34,553 nt of DNA from an uncultured Eubacteriales bacterium (GTDB lineage Bacteria > Bacillota > Clostridia > Christensenellales > CAG-917), in the NCBI GenBank assembly GCA_900550855.1, contig URTQ01000002.1, forward strand, positions 1 to 34,553. The letters are read 5' to 3'. Positions 22,182 through 29,714 of this stretch are shown piece after piece. Under the pieces are notes generated by a model. It did no database searches, had not been told where the DNA came from, and saw nothing but the letters and a program-made list of their open reading frames with translations. How positions within the stretch are numbered: position 1 is the stretch's first letter; the number at the start of each line of letters is the position of its first letter. The position numbers were made by a program, and so were the translations under genes.

Positions 22182-23561
22182 ATGATTCATTCTTTCAAAC
22201 TTAACGGATACAATATCGTGCTTGACACTGCAAGCGGAAGCGTGCATAGCGTGGACGATGTCGCATACGACGTCATAAACTCGTACGAGGGCAAAAGCAA
22301 AGAACAAATCGTCAAAGATATTGTTGCAAAATACGAAAATCAAGGCATTTGCGAGCAGGACGTAATCGAGTGCATTGACGACGTAGAGGAATTGAAGGCG
22401 CAGGGCAAACTCTTTTCGGAAGATACGTTCAAACCCGACGTCGACGTTCTTGCAAAACGCAATACGGTGCTCAAAGCGATGTGCTTGCACGTTGCGCACA
22501 CTTGCAACCTCAACTGCGAATACTGCTTTGCCTCACAAGGCAAATATCACGGCGAGCGCGCGCTTATGTCCTACGAAGTGGGCAAACGCGCCCTCGATTT
22601 TCTCGTTGAAAACAGCGGAACGCGTCGCAATCTCGAAGTGGACTTCTTCGGCGGCGAACCGCTTATGAACTGGCAAGTGGTCAAAGACCTCGTTGCGTAC
22701 GCTCGCTCGATAGAGAAAGAGCACGGCAAAAACTTCCGTTTTACGCTCACGACCAACGGTATGCTCGTCGACGACGACGTAATCGAATTTGCCAACAAGG
22801 AAATGGACAACGTCGTTTTGTCCCTCGACGGAAGAAAAGAGATAAACGACCATTTCAGACACACCGTAGGCGGCGTGGGAAGTTACGATATAATCGTTCC
22901 GAAATTCCAGAAGTTCGTCAAAGCGAGAGGCGGAAAAAACTACTATATGCGCGGCACGTTTACGCACAGAAATCCCGACTTTACGAAGGATATTCAAACT
23001 ATGCTCGACCTCGGCTTCGACGAGTTGAGTATGGAACCCGTCGTATGTCCGCCCACCGACAAGTACGCGCTCGACGAGGACGACAAAAAGATTATCTTCA
23101 AAGAGTACGAGAAACTTGCCGATATGATGATTGAAAGAAGAAAGCAGGGCAAGCCCTTCACGTTCTATCACTATATGCTCAACCTCGAAGGCGGTCCGTG
23201 CATATACAAGCGTATATCGGGTTGCGGAAGCGGCACGGAATATCTCGCCGTCACGCCTACTGGCGAACTCTATCCTTGCCATCAGTTCGTCGGCAACAAA
23301 GAGTATCTTATGGGCGACATATGGAAGGGCGTAACGAATACGGACATTCAGTCCAAGTTCAAAAAGTGCAACGCGTATTCGAGAAAAGAGTGCGACGATT
23401 GTTGGGCAAGGCTGTATTGCTCGGGCGGTTGCGCGGCGAACGCGTACAACGCGACGGGCGACGTGAACGGCATTTACAAGTACGGTTGCGACCTTTTCAA
23501 AAAGCGCATCGAATGTGCAATAATGCTCAAAGTTGACGAGCAACTCGGCGAGGAAGAATAA
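22182..23561 (+). CDS. scfB: SCIFF radical SAM maturase with SPASM domain
   Basis: The enzyme (TIGR03974) introduces thioether bonds into the SCIFF peptide. The N-terminal ~95 residues form the peptide-recognition region seen in such maturases. The radical SAM motif CNLNCEYC has cysteines at 108, 112 and 115. The C-terminal SPASM/auxiliary cluster region carries many cysteines, for example CGSGTEYLAVTPTGELYPC and CDDCWARLYCSGGCAANAYN. ATG 22182 gives 459 residues and the family start MIHSFKLNGYNIVLD; a longer frame upstream is not supported. The SD GAGAG (22168-22172) can be sequestered by CTCTCG (22141-22146), a possible translational brake. Only 124 nt separate it from the precursor gene. 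Confidence 0.96.
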   Translation: MIHSFKLNGYNIVLDTASGSVHSVDDVAYDVINSYEGKSKEQIVKDIVAKYENQGICEQDVIECIDDVEELKAQGKLFSEDTFKPDVDVLAKRNTVLKAMCLHVAHTCNLNCEYCFASQGKYHGERALMSYEVGKRALDFLVENSGTRRNLEVDFFGGEPLMNWQVVKDLVAYARSIEKEHGKNFRFTLTTNGMLVDDDVIEFANKEMDNVVLSLDGRKEINDHFRHTVGGVGSYDIIVPKFQKFVKARGGKNYYMRGTFTHRNPDFTKDIQTMLDLGFDELSMEPVVCPPTDKYALDEDDKKIIFKEYEKLADMMIERRKQGKPFTFYHYMLNLEGGPCIYKRISGCGSGTEYLAVTPTGELYPCHQFVGNKEYLMGDIWKGVTNTDIQSKFKKCNAYSRKECDDCWARLYCSGGCAANAYNATGDVNGIYKYGCDLFKKRIECAIMLKVDEQLGEEE

Positions 23562-23566
23562 GCAAT

Positions 23567-24055
23567 ATGGCAAAAGAGAAACTTGAAAAAACCAACGCTA
23601 TGCGCATACTCGACCAAAAGAAAGTCGCCTACAAAGAGCATACGCTCGGCATAACCGAAGCGGTGAGCGGCATGGAAGCGGCGACCCTTTTGGGCGTTGA
23701 CGAAAGCCTTGTTTTCAAAACTCTCGTGACCGTCGGCAAAAGCCTCGAACACTACGTTTTCGTCGTGCCGGTCGCAAGCGAACTCGACTTGAAAAAGGCG
23801 GCGGCGTGCGTAAACGAAAAGAGCGTGGAAATGGTCAAATCGAAAGACTTGCTTTCGCTTACGGGTTACGTTCACGGCGGCTGTTCGCCCGTGGGTATGA
23901 AAAAGTTTTTTAAGACCACGTTCGACGAAAGCGCACAAAACGTCGACAGAATTTTCTTTTCGGGCGGTCGCATAGGCTTTCAAATCGAAACCACTCTTTC
24001 CGAACTCAAAAAGGCGATAAACTTTCAAGTGAAAGACATAACGGTTAAGCAATAA
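23567..24055 (+). CDS. ybaK: YbaK/EbsC-family Cys-tRNA deacylase
   Basis: YbaK hydrolyses mischarged Cys-tRNA(Pro) and so edits prolyl-tRNA synthetase errors. The family core is visible: a start with TNAMRILDQKKVAYKEH, VFKTLVTVG with the functionally important lysine, and GYVHGGCSPVGMKK, then RIFFSGGRIGFQIE. At 162 residues it is of typical length. The SD GAGGAAG lies in the 3' end of the maturase gene, 5 nt before this start, so it is probably co-transcribed with scfB. Whether the link to a cysteine-rich peptide system is functional or only positional is unknown. Confidence 0.92.
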   Translation: MAKEKLEKTNAMRILDQKKVAYKEHTLGITEAVSGMEAATLLGVDESLVFKTLVTVGKSLEHYVFVVPVASELDLKKAAACVNEKSVEMVKSKDLLSLTGYVHGGCSPVGMKKFFKTTFDESAQNVDRIFFSGGRIGFQIETTLSELKKAINFQVKDITVKQ

Positions 24056-24143
24056 TCGTAGACAAGAATAAAAACGCCGAAATTGCGGAAAATCGCAAAA
24101 GACGACGTTTACAAATCTAAAAACGGGGGTTAAATGCACGAAT

Positions 24144-25727
24144 ATGAAAAAACAAGTAAGTTCGATTTTCAAAAACGCAACGATTGCAACGCTTGTTTCG
24201 GCGGTGATTTTTGTCGCCGTGTTTTGCTGCTTTGCGCTCTTGCCGACTTCCGTTTGCGAGGCAAATTCCGCACTTCGCTACTATGAAGGGCGCGACTCGT
24301 CGGGCGTTATCCTCACCACGAAAGACAGCCCCGTCGTCGTCGAAAAAGAGGATTTGACCTTCGATATTCAATTTGACGAGCATTACCTCAACGGACTTCA
24401 AATAGGGGCGGTCAGCGCAAAGTATACTTTCAAAAATACGAGCGATACCGAGGCAAAAACGAACGTCGTTTTTCCTATCGATTTTTTGAGCGACATCAAC
24501 TATCAGAATAACGACGATTTTTCAAAATACGGCGTCAAAGTCAACGACGAAACCGTAACGAGCAATCTTCGCTATTCCTACAAAGTTCAGGGCAGTACGT
24601 TTTCGGTCGAGGACGATTTGGAATACCTCAAAGACGAGATTATCACCGATGAGTTCTACAAACCCGATACCGTCGTGTACAAATACGTTTACGCCTGCAC
24701 GGCGGGCGACTCGTTCTGCAAGATGTACTTCGGCGGAATCGACGCGCGCAAAATCGTTTGCGAAAACGTGTACACGTCTTACTGGCAAAACCTCGACGGC
24801 GCGGAAAGCATAGGATTTTGGGTGAATAAAAACGAGTATATTTTCTATTCGATAGGCGAGGAAATCGACTTCGCCGCAAGAGCGGAATTTTTCTCGGACT
24901 ACGAGAGAACGAACAGAGTCAACGGCTCTTTCAAACTTTTGAGCAAGCAAGAACTTGCGTTCAGCGACCTTGCCTATCAATATTACGACGAAGATTACGG
25001 CGTGAGCAAAATCGACTGGTACAACGCAGTCTACGCAAGCATTCAGGAAATCTATCCCAAAGTCGCGCAAGGATATAGTTTCAACGTCTACAAAAACTTG
25101 TATTGCTGGTTCGAATACGATATGACGTTCGCACCACAGGAAACTCTCGTAAACGAGGTCGTCGCACCCCTTTATCCCGACATAAACGATATGTATTCGC
25201 CATCCGTTTACGTCTTCAATTATCTCGTGTCGCCCGCTTACACTTGGAAAAGTTTTGCGAATCTCAACGTTACGATAAATACGAATTACTATCTCACCGA
25301 CGCTTCCGAGGACTTCGAACAAATCGAGGGCGGCTACGCTTGGCACAGCGATACGCTTCCGAGCAACGAACTTCAATTTTCGCTCTGTAAGAGTCAGTAC
25401 CCGAGCAGAACTTCGAACGGCATAAAAGTCGCGATAATAAATATAATTCTGCTTTCCGTGCTCGAACCGCTTTGCATAATAATCGTCGGACTCGTCATAG
25501 TGATTGTCGTCATAAAGAAAAAGGAAAAGAACGCGAAGTATGGCGAGCAGAGAAGCAAGTCGAAACGCGCCCGCAGGAACGGAAATAAAACGGATTCTCG
25601 CGCGAACAGTAATGCGAAAAACGACGGCGTATTCGACGGAAACGACCGAAACGAAAACGAGCCGAAAAATATCGATTTATCAAGCGATAAAGAGGGAAAC
25701 GGCGCAAACGACGACAAGGCAGAGTAG
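24144..25727 (+). CDS. Surface-exposed membrane-anchored protein of unknown function
   Basis: I do not recognise a family. The 527-residue protein has an N-terminal signal/anchor helix (about 12-34). An extracellular portion of roughly 390 residues is rich in Tyr, Asp and Asn, with several cysteines (for example CTAGDSFC). A second hydrophobic helix spans about 427-457, then KKK and a 67-residue cytoplasmic tail very rich in Asn, Lys, Asp and Arg. This is a type-I-like topology. The central part has a beta-rich look (NTSDTEAKTNVVFP) but no catalytic motif I can identify. ATG 24144 follows a GGGGG tract; ATG 24134 is out of frame. It has its own strong terminator and precedes rex. Confidence 0.75.
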   Translation: MKKQVSSIFKNATIATLVSAVIFVAVFCCFALLPTSVCEANSALRYYEGRDSSGVILTTKDSPVVVEKEDLTFDIQFDEHYLNGLQIGAVSAKYTFKNTSDTEAKTNVVFPIDFLSDINYQNNDDFSKYGVKVNDETVTSNLRYSYKVQGSTFSVEDDLEYLKDEIITDEFYKPDTVVYKYVYACTAGDSFCKMYFGGIDARKIVCENVYTSYWQNLDGAESIGFWVNKNEYIFYSIGEEIDFAARAEFFSDYERTNRVNGSFKLLSKQELAFSDLAYQYYDEDYGVSKIDWYNAVYASIQEIYPKVAQGYSFNVYKNLYCWFEYDMTFAPQETLVNEVVAPLYPDINDMYSPSVYVFNYLVSPAYTWKSFANLNVTINTNYYLTDASEDFEQIEGGYAWHSDTLPSNELQFSLCKSQYPSRTSNGIKVAIINIILLSVLEPLCIIIVGLVIVIVVIKKKEKNAKYGEQRSKSKRARRNGNKTDSRANSNAKNDGVFDGNDRNENEPKNIDLSSDKEGNGANDDKAE

Positions 25728-25748
25728 TCGAAAACGCAAAATCACGAG

Positions 25749-25784
25749 TATGCAATCGAAAATTATCGATTGCATATTTTTTTG
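25749..25784 (+). terminator. Intrinsic terminator after the anchored surface protein gene
   Basis: TATGCAATCGA (25749-25759) pairs perfectly with TCGATTGCATA (25766-25776) around a 6-nt loop, followed by seven T. Confidence 0.9.
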
Positions 25785-25803
25785 TCCGTTTTGCATTAAA
25801 AAT

Positions 25804-25877
25804 TATCGATAGACGGCGAAATATCGATATATTCTTGACAATTCGATATAATAAGAAGTATATTTTTATCGATAAAA
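25804..25877 (+). promoter_or_regulatory. rex promoter with three TATCGATA palindromes
   Basis: The promoter is TTGACA (25835-25840), an 18-nt spacer and TATATT (25859-25864). TATCGATA occurs at 25804-25811, at 25822-25829 (within ATATCGATAT, just upstream of -35), and at 25867-25874. The last is within the 14-bp perfect palindrome TTTTATCGATAAAA (25864-25877), which covers the expected start. None matches the Rex consensus, so these may be sites for another regulator. Confidence 0.55.
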
Positions 25878-25895
25878 GCCAAAGAGGTGCGCTAA

Positions 25896-26540
25896 ATGAC
25901 AAAAGACAACAAGGAAATCTCTAAGGCGACTCTCAACAGACTGCCGTCTTACCTTAAATATTTGTATCAACTCGACAAACTCAACGTCGCAACCGTTTCC
26001 AGCACCACGATTGCAAACGGACTCAACCTCAATCCCGTGCAGGTGAGAAAGGACATCGCGCTCGTATCGTCGGTCGCGGGCAAACCCAAAATGGGTTACG
26101 TCACAAAAGAAATTATTGCCGACCTTGAAAGTTTCCTCGGCTACAACAACACTCACGACGCGATTTTGGTGGGCGTGGGCGGACTCGGCAAAGCGTTTTT
26201 GGGTTACGGCGGTTTTGAAAACTACGGCTTGAACATCGTTGCGGCGTTTGACAACAACGACAGAATCGTAAACACCAAAATCAACGGCAAACCCGTGTAC
26301 GACGTTGCAAAACTCAAAGAAATCGTCGAAAGATTCAACATCCAAATCGGTATCATAACCGTGCCGTCCTACGCGGCGCAAGAAGTTGCCGACAGAATGG
26401 TGAGCGCAGGCATAAAGGCAATATGGAACTTTGCTTCGGTACACCTCAACATTCCCTCGAACATCGCGCTCAAAAACGAAGACCTTGCGTCCTCGCTCGC
26501 GCTGTTGTCCTTGCAAATCCAACAAAACCGCAACGACTGA
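25896..26540 (+). CDS. rex: Redox-sensing transcriptional repressor Rex
   Basis: Rex senses the NADH/NAD+ ratio: it binds DNA when NADH is low and is released when NADH is high, derepressing fermentative and redox genes. The N-terminal winged helix (about residues 1-80) includes SSTTIANGLNLNPVQVRKDIALVS with its recognition helix. The C-terminal Rossmann domain starts at DAILVGVGGLGKAFLGY (GxGxxG), continues with IVAAFDNNDR, and ends with the domain-swap helix. Length (214 residues) and SD AAGAGG 8 nt upstream are normal. A strong terminator follows, so rex is a single-gene unit. A predicted Rex site lies over the SCIFF promoter at 21841-21858; none was seen at the rnf promoter. Confidence 0.96.
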   Translation: MTKDNKEISKATLNRLPSYLKYLYQLDKLNVATVSSTTIANGLNLNPVQVRKDIALVSSVAGKPKMGYVTKEIIADLESFLGYNNTHDAILVGVGGLGKAFLGYGGFENYGLNIVAAFDNNDRIVNTKINGKPVYDVAKLKEIVERFNIQIGIITVPSYAAQEVADRMVSAGIKAIWNFASVHLNIPSNIALKNEDLASSLALLSLQIQQNRND

Positions 26541-26574
26541 AAAATAACAGAAAACGAATCGATTATAAAAACAG

Positions 26575-26605
26575 AGGCAAGCAAAGCGCTTGCCTTTATG
26601 TTTTT
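26575..26605 (+). terminator. Intrinsic terminator after rex
   Basis: AGGCAAGC (26575-26582) pairs perfectly with GCTTGCCT (26588-26595) around a 5-nt loop, followed by a T-rich tail. Confidence 0.85.
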
Positions 26606-26727
26606 ATTGTGGTTTTTTTGCGTTTTTATGAGCCGTTTGCGCAGGGTTAATGTTCGACGATTTGAAAAAAACATTGCTATATTTATTATATTATGTTAAT
26701 ATTTTAGGAAGAATAAGGAGATTGATT

Positions 26728-27165
26728 ATGCTCTCACTCGAATGTCAAACAGTGTACGACCTCATTCGCCAAATCGCCGGCGAGGAAGAAGTGTACAAAA
26801 TCATCGAAGCGGACGAAATTCTGGAAAGAATCCCCAAAGCGATACCCCTTTCCAAAATACAGTTGTCGGCAATCATTAGAGAACTCAAAGACAGAGAGTA
26901 CATACTCGTGAAATACTTTACGCCCGACGAGTACTGCCTCAGTGTAGTAAAGAGGCTCGAAGAAGCCCCGAAACCCGCCGCGCAAGCGCCTGCCGTAGAG
27001 GAAGAAAAACCGCAAGAGCGCACTCTTTATCAAAACAAACAAATCAAGGCAAAATCCGAAAAAACGGTCGGCAAAGGCGTATTGTTTTTGATGTCCCTTC
27101 TCGGAAGCCTTGTGGGCAGCGCAATAGTTGCAGTTATAACAGTTCTGCTCATAAAATTCTTGTAA
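26728..27165 (+). CDS. Membrane-anchored winged-helix-like protein A
   Basis: No known family is recognised. The 145-residue protein has an N-terminal ~75-residue helical domain with a winged-helix look (ILERIPKAIPLSKIQLSAII as helix-turn-helix, DREYILVKYF as wing). A Pro/Ala/Glu linker (80-98), a Lys-rich stretch and a C-terminal membrane helix (about 118-144) follow. The next gene encodes a paralogue with the same order. ATG 26728 has SD AAGGAG 7 nt upstream; a longer frame from 26650 is unsupported. The AT-rich upstream region (26660-26710) probably contains the promoter. Together with its paralogue it leads into uvrB-uvrA. Confidence 0.75.
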   Translation: MLSLECQTVYDLIRQIAGEEEVYKIIEADEILERIPKAIPLSKIQLSAIIRELKDREYILVKYFTPDEYCLSVVKRLEEAPKPAAQAPAVEEEKPQERTLYQNKQIKAKSEKTVGKGVLFLMSLLGSLVGSAIVAVITVLLIKFL

Positions 27166-27239
27166 TAACACAATAATCACAAAGTTTAGCGCACGAATTT
27201 TAAATAAAAATGCCGTGCACCGTACAATAGAGGCAAAAA

Positions 27240-27644
27240 ATGCAAGTGCAGGTTGACAGACAGCACGTCTTGACAAAAAAAGAAAAAGCGGTGATGAGAG
27301 TCATCTATCAAGAGGCGGACAAGCAAAACGGCTCTTGTCTTCTCACGCCCATCGAGATTTTCGAAAAACTTCCGCTTGACTTGCCTTTTGAAGAAGACGA
27401 ACTCGACACCACTTTGCGCAATCTCGAAATCGACGATTATTTCGATATAACCCGTTCGGACAAGAAAGGCGAGTTGGTGTATTGCATCAATATGCAAAAG
27501 AAAGGACTTCAATTCGCAAGGGTCGAGCGCGCGTTCAAGAGCAATCTCGTGTTCAAAATACTTTTGACGCTCGGACTTAGCGTCGTGACCGCGCTCATAG
27601 GCGTGGGCATAAGGCAGTTGGTGGCGTTTTTACTCGGACAATGA
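27240..27644 (+). CDS. Membrane-anchored winged-helix-like protein B
   Basis: This 134-residue paralogue of the preceding protein keeps the same layout. An N-terminal helical/winged-helix-like domain contains LTPIEIFEKLPLDLPF and DELDTTLRNLEIDDYFDI, matching the neighbour segment by segment. A two-residue-block wing with KKGELVYCI and a C-terminal hydrophobic helix (about 105-132) follow, without the Pro-rich linker. SD AGAGG is 8 nt before ATG 27240. The stop overlaps uvrB by 4 nt (ATGA), so the pair is translationally coupled to DNA repair. Possible roles are membrane-tethered DNA binding or protein-protein contacts; the sequence does not decide. Confidence 0.75.
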   Translation: MQVQVDRQHVLTKKEKAVMRVIYQEADKQNGSCLLTPIEIFEKLPLDLPFEEDELDTTLRNLEIDDYFDITRSDKKGELVYCINMQKKGLQFARVERAFKSNLVFKILLTLGLSVVTALIGVGIRQLVAFLLGQ

Positions 27645-29596
27645 AATTTGAACTGGTCAGTAAATACAAACCTACGGGCGATCAACCCGAGGCAATAAAC
27701 AAAATCGTTGAGGGTCTAAAAGACGGATTCAACACCGAAGTTTTGCTGGGCGTTACGGGCTCGGGCAAAACTTTTACTATGGCGAACATTATCGAGCGTA
27801 TGCAAAAACCGACGCTCGTCATTGCGCACAACAAGACTCTTGCGGCGCAACTTTGCAACGAACTTCGCGAATTTTTCCCGAAAAACAGAGTCGAATTTTT
27901 CGTTTCATATTACGACTATTATCAGCCCGAAGCGTACATTCCTCGCACCGACACATATATCGAAAAAGACTTGCAAGTCAACGAGGAAATCGACAAATTG
28001 CGCAACTCTGCCACCGCTTCGCTTTGCGAGAGAGAAGACACCATCGTCGTTGCGAGCGTATCCTGCATTTACGGCTTGGGTGCGCCGACCGACTATTTTG
28101 AAAACTCGATATCCTTGCGCGAGGGCGATGAAATCGACCGCGACGAACTTGCTCGCCGCCTCGTTGACATTCAGTACAAGAGAGCGGATTTGGATTTCGT
28201 GCGTTCGACGTTCCGTATGCGCGGCGATACGGTGGATATTTTCCCGTCCACGAGTTCGGAAGTGGCGGTCAGAATCGAGATGTTCGGCGACACCGTCGAG
28301 CGCATTTGCGAGATTGACGGCACGACGTCAAAAGTGCTTAACGAACTCAAACATACCTTGATTTTCCCTGCGACGCAGTACGTCATAAGCGGCGATAAAG
28401 AGGCGATTTTGCGCCGCATTATGCTCGACAAAGCCGAGCGCGTAAAATATTTCGAGGAAAGGGGCAAACTCATAGAGGCGCAACGCATAGACGAGAGAGT
28501 AAACTACGACGTCGAGATGATTCGAGAGGTCGGATATTGCAGCGGAATCGAAAACTATTCGCGCTACTTCGACGGCAGACAACCGGGTCAAGCGCCGTAC
28601 ACGCTTCTCGACTTTTTCGGCAAGGATTTCATCACGTTTATCGACGAAAGCCATATGACCATTCCGCAAATTCGCGCTATGTACAACGGCGACAGAGCGA
28701 GAAAGGACAACCTCGTCGAGTACGGCTTCCGACTTCCGTCGGCGTACGACAACAGACCCCTTCGCTTCGAGGAATTTGACGCGCGCATACGCCAACTCGT
28801 GTGCATGTCCGCAACGCCCGCGCAGTACGAACTCGACAGAGCCGACCTCGTTGCCGAGCAGATTATAAGACCGACGGGACTTTTAGACCCCGAAATCGAA
28901 ATCAAGCCTATCGACGGACAAATCGACGACCTCATAGGCGAGATAAACGCCGTCGTCAAAAACAAGGGCAGAGTGCTTGTCACGACCCTCACCAAAAAGA
29001 TGGCGGAAAACCTCACCGATTATCTCAAAGAAGTGGGAATCAAGGTGCGCTATATGCACTCGGACATCGACACGCTCGAACGTATCGACATCGTGAAAGG
29101 ACTGCGTGAGGGCGAGTTCGACGTGCTGGTCGGTATCAACCTTTTGCGTGAAGGTCTCGACCTTCCCGAAGTGCAACTCGTCGCCATACTCGACGCTGAC
29201 AAGGAAGGCTTTTTGAGAAGCGAGAGCGCGCTCATTCAGACCATAGGCAGAGCGGCGAGAAACGACAAGGGCAAAGTGATTATGTACGCCGACACTATGA
29301 CGCAGAGTATGCAAAAGGCGTACGACGAAACTATGCGCCGCAGAAAGATTCAGGACGAGTACAACAAGGCGCACGGCATAGTGCCGAAGACGGTAGTAAG
29401 CGCAATCAAAAATTCGCTTGAAATCACCAAAAAGGCAGTTAACAACGAAAAATTGAGCGTTAAAGATATGATTAAGGAAGTCGAACGCCTCAAAGGTCTT
29501 ATGCAAGTCGCCGCCGAAAGACTGGATTTCGAAAAGGCGATTCTCATTCGCGACGAACTCAACGACCTCAAAAAACAAATCAAAAAATTGAGTTGA
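27641..29596 (+). CDS. uvrB: UvrABC system protein B
   Basis: UvrB is the damage-verifying helicase-like subunit of nucleotide excision repair; it forms UvrA2B2 and then loads UvrC. Visible are Walker A GVTGSGKT (37-44), the beta-hairpin region VSYYDYYQPEAYIPRTD, Walker B-type FIDESHMTIPQ, helicase motifs such as VCMSATPAQYE, and QTIGRAARN (motif VI). The C-terminal UVR domain KAILIRDELNDLKKQ contacts UvrA/UvrC. At 651 residues it is full length. It overlaps the upstream small membrane protein by 4 nt and is followed by uvrA after 118 nt. Confidence 0.98.
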   Translation: MKFELVSKYKPTGDQPEAINKIVEGLKDGFNTEVLLGVTGSGKTFTMANIIERMQKPTLVIAHNKTLAAQLCNELREFFPKNRVEFFVSYYDYYQPEAYIPRTDTYIEKDLQVNEEIDKLRNSATASLCEREDTIVVASVSCIYGLGAPTDYFENSISLREGDEIDRDELARRLVDIQYKRADLDFVRSTFRMRGDTVDIFPSTSSEVAVRIEMFGDTVERICEIDGTTSKVLNELKHTLIFPATQYVISGDKEAILRRIMLDKAERVKYFEERGKLIEAQRIDERVNYDVEMIREVGYCSGIENYSRYFDGRQPGQAPYTLLDFFGKDFITFIDESHMTIPQIRAMYNGDRARKDNLVEYGFRLPSAYDNRPLRFEEFDARIRQLVCMSATPAQYELDRADLVAEQIIRPTGLLDPEIEIKPIDGQIDDLIGEINAVVKNKGRVLVTTLTKKMAENLTDYLKEVGIKVRYMHSDIDTLERIDIVKGLREGEFDVLVGINLLREGLDLPEVQLVAILDADKEGFLRSESALIQTIGRAARNDKGKVIMYADTMTQSMQKAYDETMRRRKIQDEYNKAHGIVPKTVVSAIKNSLEITKKAVNNEKLSVKDMIKEVERLKGLMQVAAERLDFEKAILIRDELNDLKKQIKKLS

Positions 29597-29655
29597 AAAG
29601 GCAAATACGGGCAGAATAACAAGACAGACAAGGACAAAATAACAACGATAAAAAG

Positions 29656-29690
29656 GCGCATAAAAAGCATATAAAACGGGCTTTTTGCGC
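29656..29690 (+). other. Hairpin in the uvrB-uvrA spacer
   Basis: GCGC + AAAAAGC (29656-29668, with a 2-nt bulge) pairs with GCTTTTTGCGC (29680-29690) around an 11-nt loop. There is no T-run after the stem. It lies 24 nt before the uvrA start, whose SD is weak, and could influence uvrA translation or mRNA decay. Confidence 0.4.
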
Positions 29691-29714
29691 AAGGCATATT
29701 TAGAGAATAAAACT

